Origin: Puccinellia tenuiflora
Taxonomy: Eukaryota > Streptophyta > Magnoliopsida > Poales > Poaceae
Direction of reading: 5' to 3'
DNA length: 64,000 bases
Assembly (NCBI GenBank): GCA_012064385.1
Contig: QRDG01001346.1
Coordinates: 272,510-336,509, forward strand
Part shown: in pieces, positions 55,241 through 64,000 of the stretch
How positions within the stretch are numbered: the stretch's first letter is position 1
Layout: each line of letters begins with the position of its first letter
The notes under the pieces: generated by a model
Databases searched by the model: none
What the model saw: the letters and a program-made list of their open reading frames with translations, nothing else
Told to the model about the DNA's origin: nothing
Made by a program: the position numbers and the translations under genes

Positions 55241-55760
55241 TGTGGATTCAACCATGGGTTTCTGGCAAGGACAACTTGCTGAGTGGACGGAGCTAGTTGA
55301 AGGAAGCGTTCAGTTTCAGCACTCCTTAGACTTTTGGAGTGTAGATTTGCCTCCTTGGATGCGTGGTGATCGATGCTGATCATGACGGTTGGTTGCGGGC
55401 GATGGAATTGGTGTCTTTATCCTTAATGTTGGTTAGGTAAGTGCGGCTAGTGACACTCTGACGACGGTGTGAATTGCTTCCAAGTCTATTATGTCGGCAG
55501 TCACGAGGGCCCTGAGGTAGTCTACTAATTCGTCTGGTACCTCGGGTGTATTTTTGCACAAATCTTCCATCTTCGTAGGTTGGTGGTGCCACATTGAGAG
55601 GGGTCTTGCTTTGCTTGTTAGTTGCACCTAACACAACAAGTGTCAGAATCGATTCTTCGGCGACATTCTATTCAGGTTTTGCCTTTGACAGACGGCTCTT
55701 TTTGGACTTCTTCATGGCTTCTTTTGCGAGATCTTGTTTTGAAGTGATGGTCCTTGAGAC
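55241..55760 (-). pseudogene. gag-like reading frame of the minus-strand Gypsy element, proximal part
   Basis: Starts about 100 bp after the primer binding site with a Lys-rich MKKSKKSRLSKAKPE, then a stop, then open stretches in two frames (DELVDYLRALVTADII; HASKEANLHSKSLRSAE). It is cut by the MULE-like element at 55240. Consistent with a decayed gag. Confidence 0.5.
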
Positions 55761-55824
55761 TTGCCGAAATTGTCAATTTGTTGAGTTGTGAAGGTTGGAG
55801 GAAACACGACTTATAGTTAGGCGT

Positions 55825-55842
55825 TTCCCACAAACGGCGCCA
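55825..55842 (-). other. primer binding site of the minus-strand Gypsy element
   Basis: On the minus strand TGGCGCCGTTTGTGGGAA follows the LTR end ATAACA by one base, the usual arrangement in Ty3/Gypsy elements. Confidence 0.7.
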
Positions 55843-56178
55843 GTGTTATCGAAAAAACAACATAGAGAGTACGACGGTGTCGGTGTTAGAAAGTAAAGGC
55901 ATGACCAACGATCACGGATAGTAACATCGGGACACATTATTTATTATTGATCGAGTTCAACCTCGTCTCGTGGACAAGTGAGAGGCCTAATCGTGTTCAT
56001 GAAAGTGAGCGACCCTATGATGCCTCGAGGGAATCCATCGACGCAACACAATTTTCGTTTTCGTAGGAATTGCACCCGATCCTGATTCTTGGAATGATCA
56101 ACTCAAGAAGTAGGTATCTCCCTTGTGGAGAGCTATTTATTCATATGAGAGATGAGGAACAAGTGACCCATGGGGAGC

Positions 56179-56189
56179 CATTTATAGGC
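56179..56189 (-). promoter_or_regulatory. TATA box of the minus-strand Gypsy LTR
   Basis: CCTATAAATGG on the minus strand, about 330 bp before the LTR end, a typical U3/R position. Confidence 0.65.
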
Positions 56190-56277
56190 CTAAGGTCATG
56201 TGCAAAGGACCACCAAACACCCTTGGTCGGATGGAAAAGTAGGGGAAAGTTAAAGCAATGGCATAATAGTCTTCTTT

Positions 56278-58008
56278 TTTTTTTTTTTAGGGAAACTGCA
56301 AGCTTTATTAATCCGAAAACACATGAGTACAATCAGCCCTAAGGCTGTTAGCTAAAAAAGCCGGTGGCTCAGCATCCCATAAAGACGACTCTTCCTGCAA
56401 ACTCACAAATTCTGCACAGGAATGGGCCGCCTGGTTAGCCTCGCGACGAGTATGGATTATACTATAAGCAGTAAAAGATACACCTATCTCACTAATCTCA
56501 TCTAGTAAGGATTTTATTACAGACCGATCCTCTACTCTTCCTTGCCATTGACGCACCAAGACAGCACAATCAACCTCAAAGATGAGTCTACTGAAACCTT
56601 GATGCTGAGCGAAAACAAAGGCATCACGGAGGGCCAATGCTTCAGCAATAAGGGGATCCGAGCACCCCTTGTAGACCTTACCCATAGCACCACGGAAAAC
56701 CTGATTATCCCGTGCTATAACTCCAGTAGCCACCAAACTGTTTTCAGTTCGAACCGCCCCATCTGAATTAATTTTCACAGTACCTTCCGGCGGTTCTTTC
56801 CACTTACAGAGAGGGTGGCTGGATTTAGACAGACCCTGCTCCCTCGGCAACTCCAGGGCTTGTAAGGTCTCCTTAATAATTTCCATCGATTTAGCTGGTA
56901 CAAAACCATCTTCTCCATGCGTCAAATTGTTCCTGGAGGTCCAAATTGAGTACATTACCGTAGTTATAACTGCTCTCTCCCTCTTAGTGAACAAAGGTGC
57001 ACACACAATATCCCTTGCCCACGTCGACGGATGCAGTCTTGGTAGCTTTACCAGAAGCAGTTCCTTAGCTGCTTCCCAGAACAGTTTCGCATGATTACAC
57101 TCAATGAGTGCATGCAATAGGGATTCAGATTCAGCCTTGCATAACCCACAGGTACTATTTTCCATTACATGTCGTCGTGACAGAGTCCTGTAATCTAGTA
57201 AAATACCTTTAAGAACTCTCCACCAAAAGACACGTACCTTGGGGACCACTGGAAGCTTCCAAAGTTGCCTCCACACTTCGCTTTCATTTTCCGAAGACGA
57301 GGGAGCTACATCGTGCTTAACAGCCTCCTCCCTCATATTCCTTCCAACAAGAGCTCTATAAGCAGAATGGACAGTATATATTCCTGTTTTTTCTTGAGAC
57401 CAAGAGAGCCGGTCTTCCCCGGCACTTCGACGCAAAGGTATACTCAGGATAGAATCAACATCGGGCGCGGAGAAAATACTACGGATCAGTGGCACATTCC
57501 ACTCATGGATCTCTGTAATCAGCTGGTCGACAGTGACCAAGTCAGTGTCCTGCAAGCGGCCCATGGGCCGCATAGATGTGGAATTTGGGAGCCATCTATC
57601 TTCCCAGATTGAAATGGACCCACCAGAGCCCACTCGTTTAATTAGACCCAGATTCAGAGCATCCCTCCCCGCCAAAACCGCTCTCCAGGTCCTAGACGCT
57701 GTTCGAGGGGCTGATGCAGTCATGAACTCTTTATTATGCAGATATCTCGAACGAAGGGCCAGAGAGCATAGAGATTCTGGATTCGTAATAATCCGCCAAG
57801 CTTGTTTCCCTAGCAACGACGCCACATTGAAGGCTTGCATATCCCAGAATCCCATTCCCCCATCACCTTTCGGCGTAGCAAGTTTTTCCCAAGCAACCCA
57901 GTGCATAGACCTTGTGTCTAAATTTCCACTTCACCAAAATTTGCCCATTAAGGAAGTGATTTTCTTGCAAGATCCTTTGGAGAGTAGGAAACAGCTCATA
58001 CTGTACAT
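56278..58008 (-). mobile_element. 5'-truncated L1-type LINE (1.7 kb)
   Basis: Duplication ATAGTCTTCTTT at 56266-56277 and 58009-58020. A poly-T run at 56275-56288 is the A-tail of the minus-strand element. Only the 3' part of ORF2 is present, as usual after incomplete reverse transcription. Confidence 0.92.
56308..58003 (-). pseudogene. LINE ORF2 C-terminal part (zinc-binding RT-associated domain and RNase H)
   Basis: The minus-strand frame is open from 57906 to 56308 (532 codons). Upstream, FLLSKGSCKKITSLMGKF and a TGA in place of a Trp codon precede it, so the sequence is coding to about 58003. Early part: MHWVAWEKLATPKGDGGMGF, the region after the RT fingers and palm. Middle: zf-RVT domain with TCGLCKAESESLLHALIEC. 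C-terminal: RNase H of the plant LINE type with INSDGA, EALALRDAF, FEVDC and REANQAAHSCAE. It would help degrade RNA during target-primed reverse transcription. The absence of the endonuclease and RT catalytic regions makes it inert. Confidence 0.92.
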
Positions 58009-58405
58009 CATAGTCTTCTTTGATCCATGAGTTTGGTTCATGAAGGGGCTACCTTTTGGGCCGCGGGGGATGCCCACTAATGGGCTCTAGTGAGCCCCTA
58101 TTCATCCGTGGGCTACATTGATGCATGAGCTTGGTTCATGAAGGGGCTACGTTGGTCCATTCTTTTCTTTCTCTTTTCTTCATGTTTTGACTTTTCCTTT
58201 ATTCTGGTATCTTCTATGCCTTTTCCATTGTGTGGAGGTACACTGTTAGAGGAAAGAGCTTCCAGTTTTTCAGGTGATTTTTCTCCCTTACAACATCACC
58301 TAAATACAAAAGTTGGGGACTCTAGCGGTGGCTTGATTAGCGTTTTTTTTTCATGAAAAGGGAGAAAGTTTGTTACATGCCTCCTAAGTTTGTTACATGG
58401 CTTGA

Positions 58406-58866
58406 TTAGCGGTGGCTTCTCCAGCTGCCTAGTGATTTCTTTGGCGGTGCGGGGACTAAGTTGGTTAGGGCGATCGTGTTAAGGACCGATTTCACCAGCG
58501 CAATACGGCCATGCTTGTTCATCAGTCGTGCCTTCCAGGATGACAGGCATCCAGCGGTTGCAGCTGAGCGGGCGGCTGTAGGTCTCCACACCGTGAGGTG
58601 TATGCCCAAGTACGTGTGAGGGAACTCAACAATGGGGCAACCGATGGGCTGCCATGGATGAGCGTGATAGAGCTCTTGGTGAAATTGACGCATAGCCTCA
58701 AACCGCGACCAAACAGCAGGATGATCTCTTTGACTGCCACGACGATAGAACATGATGTCATCTGCGTACAGTGAGACCATGGGTATCGCTCACCTCAGAT
58801 TGAAGCTACTGGAGGCCCAAGGCAGTCGCGCGCCTGATCAAGCGCCCCAGCGTGTCGACAACGAGA
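58406..58866 (-). pseudogene. LINE reverse-transcriptase fragment
   Basis: The minus strand reads LGRLIRRATALGL, then MVSLYADDIMFYRRG with the YADD catalytic motif, then (second frame) VKEIILLFGRGLRLCVNFTKSS and (first frame) FPHTYLGIHLTV, KARLMNKHGRIALVKSVL. These are RT palm and following blocks of L1-type LINEs. Two or more frameshifts. It is separate from the LINE at 56278, whose sequence does not include these blocks. Confidence 0.85.
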
Positions 58867-59009
58867 GCAACTTGACATAATCATTTGAACTGACCCTTGC
58901 AATAACTTCTCGATCAATGTTTGATAATCTAAGTTCGTTTCTTAGCTTAGAAGCCTGGGTTGTCGATCCCCGTTGGTAGCCCTCCTTCCCTAGCTCCCCC
59001 CTTCCCCTA

Positions 59010-60737
59010 CCCCGGCCATGGCGCTCCCCGACGCTAGCTCCGCCGACCGCAGAGACCGCCTCCGACGACCGCGGTTCTTCTGACGAACGATGGATGGACT
59101 CGGAGGTTGAGTCCTGTGCACGGTCGTACAATGGCGTCGCCCGCACCACTCCGCCGCCTCCGGCAGCTCCGGCTCCCCGCGTCCCCAAACCCGCTCCCGT
59201 CACGGCGACCCATCGCCAGTCGGCTAAGTCGCTCGGGCCCCGCTCGGAGGTGCACTGCGTCACTCGCGGCGCCGAGGTCGACGCAGACGGCTTCCAGCGG
59301 CCACACCGCAAGTACCGACGCCGTCCGCGCCTTGGCACGGTGCCCAGCCTACCCCCGCAGCCCCGGTACAGTCCTTTACCAGAGGAGCTTGCAGGGTTGT
59401 GCTTCCGCTGCCTCGACCACCACCACCGTGTCCGCGACTGCACGAACGACATTCGGTGTCGCTGCTGTCTCATCTCTGGCCATGACCCCCGCTCCTGTGA
59501 AACGCGTTTGGGGACTCCGGCAATGGACAGCCCAACGTTGTGCCAAGTGGTACGAGCCAACCCGTCGTGCCAGGGGCCACCACCTCCACCCCCAGCTCCG
59601 GCCGCACCGGTAACCGATGCGCACGCCCATGAGCCTGTGTGGGTCATCATGTCGCGCTCCGTTGAGATGGGGGAGGCGTAGGAGGTTCAGGCCCGCGCCA
59701 TGGTGGCCACGAACACTGGAACACGGCTACACGTCTCCGCGGGTGAGATCACCGACGTGCTTTACAATAACATCAAGCTCGTCGACATCGACTTCACGGT
59801 CCACACTCACCACTCGGAGGACTTCCTCATCCTCATCAGCTCCAAGGCCACCAAGGACAGCCTCTCCGGCGACCACTTCATCCGCATCCCACGCTTCACC
59901 CTCCTGATCCATCCATGGTGCAAGCTCGCCCATGCGGGCGCCGGCGGGCTCGAACACCGCGTTGAGCTTGAGCTCCGCGACATCCCCACCCAGGCCTGGC
60001 ACCTTGCGACGGCTGAGCACATCTTGGGCACGAGCTTCTGGATCGAGCGCCTCCACCCCGCATTCGCTCTCAAGACAACCTCGCGAACTTTCGGCTCGCT
60101 GGACGCACTCATGACCCTGCCAGTATCCGTCGCACCGCCATCTTGGAGATCGTCGAGCAGATCACACCTCGACATGCCTTCGGCACCCCGACCGTCAGGA
60201 CCCTCACGTACCCCATCACCATCGCGCTCTCCAGCACCGAGATCGACAGAGGCCACGCCCGTGCCACCAACCACGACGACACTGCTGACCGCGACCGCGT
60301 CAACGATGCCAAAGCTGGCAACGACCCTGACCCCGGCGCTGGACGTGCATGACGTCGTGGCCGCAAGCGTCGACGTACCGACGTGCCACCCTCCGGATGT
60401 GCAGATGGCATGGCCATGGACGCCATGGGCTGGCACTCTGGATGCCTTGCGGCACGCGCTAACGGGGTGTCAATGGACGCCCATTGGCCTGCCCCTCGTC
60501 GTCCTCGCGGAGACAGATGCTGTCTTGGCCGAGCCAGCCTGGGTCCCACCAGCCTCACCGCCATGCTCAAAATGGAAAAGGAAAATAGTGGGTAAAGCTG
60601 ACTCTGCAAAAGTAGAGAGACAAGGACCGCGCCTACGATGGAACAGCCAGTTGGCAACCAACCACTGGTCCATCGCGGAATGGAAGAGGCGAGGATTTCA
60701 AACTCCCCGCCGTCTGCTGCCCACGAGGACGGTCTGA
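59010..60737 (+). pseudogene. LINE ORF1-like protein with two zinc knuckles, one amber stop
   Basis: The frame is open from before 59094 to 60737 apart from a TAG at 59679-59681. N-terminal Pro/Ala-rich part, then two CCHC knuckles (CFRCLDHHHRVRDC and CRCCLISGHDPRSC). After the stop comes a domain resembling the grass LINE-associated DUF4283-type RNA-binding region (VELELRDIPTQAWHL, HILGTSFWIERLHP). The C-terminal third is Ser/Thr/Pro-rich. Such proteins bind LINE RNA. ORF2 does not follow, so the element is broken at about 60.74 kb. Confidence 0.82.
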
Positions 60738-61557
60738 GCGATCAAGAGGGCCCCACGCCTGCCACATACATCGCAGAGCCTCGTGGGGATCTGAACTCCT
60801 CCCCTCTGGAACGGAATGGAACCGTGCCGTACCTGAGGAGTATTCTCGTGTTCAGTTATGCAATGGAACGGAACCAGGTCGTTCCTCATAAGCGAATATT
60901 CGTCGTAGATGCGGAACGCACCCGTCCGACCAAATCGGCCGGACGAGGTGGAACCGAGCCTAATTATCACCTCCGATGGAGAAGAAAAAATCAACTCTCA
61001 CCCCAGGCGCCTACCTCCCTCGAACCCTACCTCCTTTCCTCCCCCAACGCCCCTCTCTCACCCGCGCCGGCGGCGCCACTCTCTCACCCTCGTCGGAGCC
61101 GCCACGCTCACCCTCGCCGGTGCCGCCACAGCCGACGCCCACGCCACAGCCGACGGCCACGCAAGAGCATCGGGGGCAGACGAAGCGGACGGTCCCGGGA
61201 AGGATTTGGTGGGGCGGAGCAAGCAGAGGCGGTGCAGGGCCGGAGGAGCCGGCAGTGCAGGGGCGGAGTGAAGGGGCGGCGACTGCGACCAAGCAGGACC
61301 TCGGCGTCGATTCGATCCAGTGCTTTTTTTCTTTGCTTTCTATGATGCTGCTCGCATTTTAGGGATCAAATCCATGAAATTTCTTGGCAACATATGCTGA
61401 TCTGAAATTTTTGATATGAAATCCATGAAAATTTGCTATCCAATGAATGAAATTTCTTGGAAATATGTTCCGATCCATGAAATTGCTTGTCAATATATGA
61501 TGAGATCACATGTCTCTTCTTTATTAGCCTTGTATAAATTGTTTGTATGCATTGTAG
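60738..61557 (+). other. left part of the Harbinger relic, non-coding
   Basis: GGAATGGAACC-type strings at 60820-60870 resemble the right end of the relic. 61010-61310 is C-rich leader-like sequence with chance frames. 61370-61500 has three loose repeats of CATGAAATTKCTTG. Confidence 0.45.
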
Positions 61558-62300
61558 ATGGGCAAGAGCTTGGATAAAAGGAAAAAGCTGATTAGGGGAG
61601 CTGCTGTTTTTGTTGTTTGGGCTGCGATTGTTGTATCTGTTCGGGTCTTAAAAAGAAAGAAAAGACCACGTATTTCCTATGGACCAATGCATGAAAGAGA
61701 TCGGATGAGAATTGAGTATCTCACTAGTAAAATTTGGAAATCAGATGTGACTTGTATCAACATGTTACGGTTTAACAGAGCTTCTTTCTTTAGGCTGTGT
61801 GAGATAATGAGAGAACGCAAGTTGCTAGAAAATAGTGTCCATTGATGTGTGGAGCAGAAAGTGGGAATGTTCTTGCATACAATTGGACACAATCTTCGGA
61901 ATAGAGTTGTTGCAACAAATTTTGGTAGATCGTTTAATACAATTAGCATATATTTTAGAGAAGTCCTTCATGCCATTGGTGAGCTGCGCAATGAGTATAT
62001 CAGGCCACCTTCATTAGAGACCCCAGAAAAGATAGCAGGAAACCCTCGGTTTGACCCATATTTTAAGGTATATGCCAAAACTATTACTTAGCTATGTAGG
62101 ATTGTATTCATCCATAGTATTGACAGTTCTTTCACTATATAGGATTGTATTGGAGCTATTGATGGTACACATGTGCGAGCATCTGTTGTTAAAGATGTGG
62201 AAGATTCATTTCATGGAGGAAGGCTTTTCCTACTCAAAATGTCATGGCAGCGGTAGATTTTGACCTCCGGTTCACATATGCATTAGGGCGTGAGAGAGGC
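61558..62300 (+). pseudogene. PIF/Harbinger transposase, broken
   Basis: The frame from 61558 has a Lys/Arg-rich N-terminus and a short hydrophobic stretch, then RASFFRLCEIMRERKLL, a TGA at 61843, then VGMFLHTIGHNLRNRVVATNF and a block ending PPSLETPEKIAGNPRFDPYFK, the helix-turn-helix region of plant Harbinger transposases. An intron (AAG|GTATAT near 62068, ACTATATAG|GATTG near 62142) leads to DCIGAIDGTHVRASV with the first catalytic Asp. One lost base near 62220 shifts the frame (AFPTQNVMAAVDFDLRFTYAL continues in another). The second catalytic Asp region is deleted: sequence jumps to RERGLQVPQG, and nothing of the third (Glu) is seen. Confidence 0.88.
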
Positions 62301-62333
62301 CTACAAGTACCACAAGGTAACAAACTGACTTAG

Positions 62334-62673
62334 ATTTGGGGCAGGCTGATCCAGTTGAAAAATCTGAGTGGAGCTCTATGGGATGAGGATACTTGCACTA
62401 TTGGACTTAGTGATGAACACTACGCAGGGCATTGCGCCGTAAGTTTTTATCTACTGCATGCTATTTACTAACATGAATTCTCACTTGTGCGTCTTTTTGT
62501 AGCACAACAAATCTGATATCCCATATCTGAATACCCCAATTGAACACTACCGTGCAATGGAAACAATATTTGGGTCCACTAAAGCATTCATGAGTCTTAG
62601 CAAGGCAAACAAGTTGGTTTGGGTGGGTAGGTACATGGAGAAGGTCTTTGGAGTGATCTATAATTTGAATTGA
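62334..62673 (+). pseudogene. Myb/SANT-like ORF1 fragment of a Harbinger element
   Basis: Reads LIQLKNLSGALWDEDTC and LSDEHYAGHC, then an intron (GCC|GTAAGT at about 62440, TTTTTGTAG at 62503), then DIPYLNTPIEHYRAMETIF and a stop near 62672. This is the end of the Myb/SANT-like DNA-binding domain (Myb_DNA-bind_3 family) that Harbinger elements carry as their second protein, which binds terminal repeats with the transposase. It joins directly to the truncated transposase, so a large deletion fused the two genes. Confidence 0.8.
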
Positions 62674-63109
62674 AGTGATGGTATGAACTTCAATTATCTT
62701 TAGGCTATCTTTGATACCTATTATGCTATTATGCTATACCTTGAATTGAAGTGATGGTATGAACTTCAATTTGTAATGATGTAATGACGTTGAACTATGC
62801 TTTTGGATGACTAGTACGCCATGAACTAGACATGGTTGAAATCTGTGGCATTGAACTACTATGCCATTCTTTTGGATGAATGTAATGAATTTGGACTACT
62901 CTGCAATGAAGTTGGACTATTTGGATGATTATATGTTATGTGATTTGAAATCTGTGTTGTTTTGTTAGAATATATTTGTTTTGATTGTGAATATATATTT
63001 GTTGCTGTTTATTGCTGAACATATAGGTGAAATGTTGCCAAAATTTCGAATAATATTATGATATAAATCACACATGTAGTGGTAAGCTCACCATTCTTGT
63101 TAAAGAGGT
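62674..63109 (+). other. non-coding, with a 76-bp-period direct repeat
   Basis: TTGAATTGAAGTGATGGTATG occurs at 62665 and 62741. No gene. Confidence 0.6.
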
Positions 63110-63286
63110 GACCACATGCCACTTTTAGCCATTCCATTCTCACCTCATTCCAAAACCGAACACAAGAATGGAACGGTTCCGTGACAGTTTTTTGTCCAAA
63201 CCGAACACAAGAATGGAACGGTTCCATTCTGCTAGAATGGAATGGAACCATTCCATTCCTTCCGATTCTCAAACCGAACACACCCC
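63110..63286. repeat. right terminal region of the Harbinger relic
   Basis: AACCGAACACA recurs three times (about 63154, 63199, 63271), twice within CCGAACACAAGAATGGAACGG. The outer end CAAACCGAACACACCCC is the complement of the Harbinger-type GGGGTGTGTTCGGTTTG terminus. The 3-bp duplication could not be confirmed because the left end is unclear. Confidence 0.6.
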
Positions 63287-64000
63287 TATATAATGGAAAC
63301 GTGCGGTGGCCTTTGACCCCCACGGAAACCCTAATATCTGCTTTCTCAACTAAGTGCACGCACAAAAAATGCAAATTGTATGTGTTGTTGTGGTTAGGTA
63401 ATTTTGTTCTTATGATGCCCTGATTTGATTACTAGTGGCCCTGTCTAGATTGATGAGATTTTGAATGAAAGGAATATAATCCATGCATCCTAAGCTAATA
63501 GTCCAACTCCAAACTGCGGTTCCAACAGTTATAAAGGGCGTCCCATCTACAGAAGGTTGTGCTCCTAGAATATAAATCTGGGGGAGTCCACCAAATTTAT
63601 CCTCCTAATATTTGTGTGTGTAAAATAGAGTAATAAAGTTGTTTTGGGGTTTGCTGGTGACCATCGAAACTTCATATAAGTTGTCTGCAAACTTTTACAA
63701 TGGATGGGCACAATTTTCCTTCACTGTAGTCTCTTCTCATATTGATCTCATGTCTTTTTTGGTAGGTCATGGCTGCACATTTAAACTGAAACTATTCTAG
63801 AATGGATGAACTGCATGCTAGCATCTAGCACGTGAAAAGGAGATTTTGGTTTTCTATTATCTTGATTCAGAGATTAGTTGTTTAACATCTTTTACACGAG
63901 GCTGCGCTGCAGCTTGATTTCGTGTTCTTGTGTCATCGCTGCTCCTTCGGGACAGCATTGATGTCATTTTTTCTCTCCTGTGCTATCATGTTTGGGTTCA
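63287..64000 (+). other. right-edge stretch, no gene recognised
   Basis: AT-rich. No family, terminal repeat or convincing frame seen. Confidence 0.5.

Larger units (their letters stand above)
55844..58340 (-). repeat. LTR of the minus-strand Gypsy element, split by a LINE
   Basis: Ends (minus strand) in CGATAACA at 55844. Contains a minus-strand TATA box at 56179-56189 and, right of the LINE insertion, an imperfect 60-bp-scale duplication (CATGAGYTTGGTTCATGAAGG at about 58027 and 58125). The upstream (right) end is not clear, so 58340 is approximate. Without the LINE it is about 750 bp. Confidence 0.55.

Overview
The window is nuclear DNA from a flowering plant, almost certainly a grass with a large, repeat-rich genome. 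A cool-season (Pooideae/Triticeae-like) grass fits best. The evidence is: LTR retrotransposons nested several layers deep, Stowaway- and hAT-type MITEs, CACTA elements with subterminal repeats, L1-type LINEs with grass-like RNase H ends, and an Athila-type internal region like those of wheat relatives. I found no bacterial-style operons, no tRNA or rRNA genes, and no host gene that is clearly intact.

Left third (1-24.4 kb): three Ty3/Gypsy elements of the type that carries an extra antisense gene between pol and the 3' LTR. Element A (1-4983) is cut by the window edge and sits in a minus-strand LTR-like sequence (4984-6167). That sequence interrupts the pol of element G3 (6168 to about 24.4 kb). 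G3 is broken again by a solo LTR (6513-8037, duplication CACCC) and by complete element E2 (8598-19646, duplication CACAC). E2 has 1047-bp LTRs, a damaged gag, two short pol stubs and a long antisense gene. Its 5' LTR holds another solo LTR (9206-11015, duplication TGGAC) with a 1.1-kb minisatellite upstream of its TATA box. All three elements have a spliced antisense gene with its own TATA-like box.

Middle (24.5-35.7 kb): a SIRE/Maximus-like Copia element (gag plus the start of the protease) is split by a minus-strand solo LTR (25312-32591, duplication CAACT). That LTR holds two other LTRs, and one of these holds a 1419-bp non-autonomous CACTA element (27717-29135, duplication TTA) carrying a captured ABCC transporter fragment. 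A further minus-strand LTR cuts the Copia protease at 34353.

Right of centre (35.7-53.6 kb): the least repetitive part. It holds exon-like fragments: a 77-bp GARP (type-B response regulator) exon, a duplicated first coding exon (40.2 and 48.9 kb) and a few open segments with splice sites. It also holds an Athila-type 3' internal region with a 236-bp tandem duplication, a 288-bp retroposon, a hAT MITE, a 617-bp Mutator-type inverted-repeat element and a Stowaway MITE.

Right end (53.6-64 kb): a minus-strand Gypsy fragment (LTR, primer binding site, gag-like start) is interrupted by a MULE-like element carrying a captured grass reading frame, and by a 5'-truncated LINE (duplication ATAGTCTTCTTT). 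Beyond it lie a LINE reverse-transcriptase fragment, a LINE ORF1 with two zinc knuckles, and a decayed PIF/Harbinger element with transposase and Myb/SANT-like fragments. Most genes here belong to mobile elements and most are disabled. The candidate host sequences are fragments, with one weak candidate small gene at 48.9-51.2 kb.
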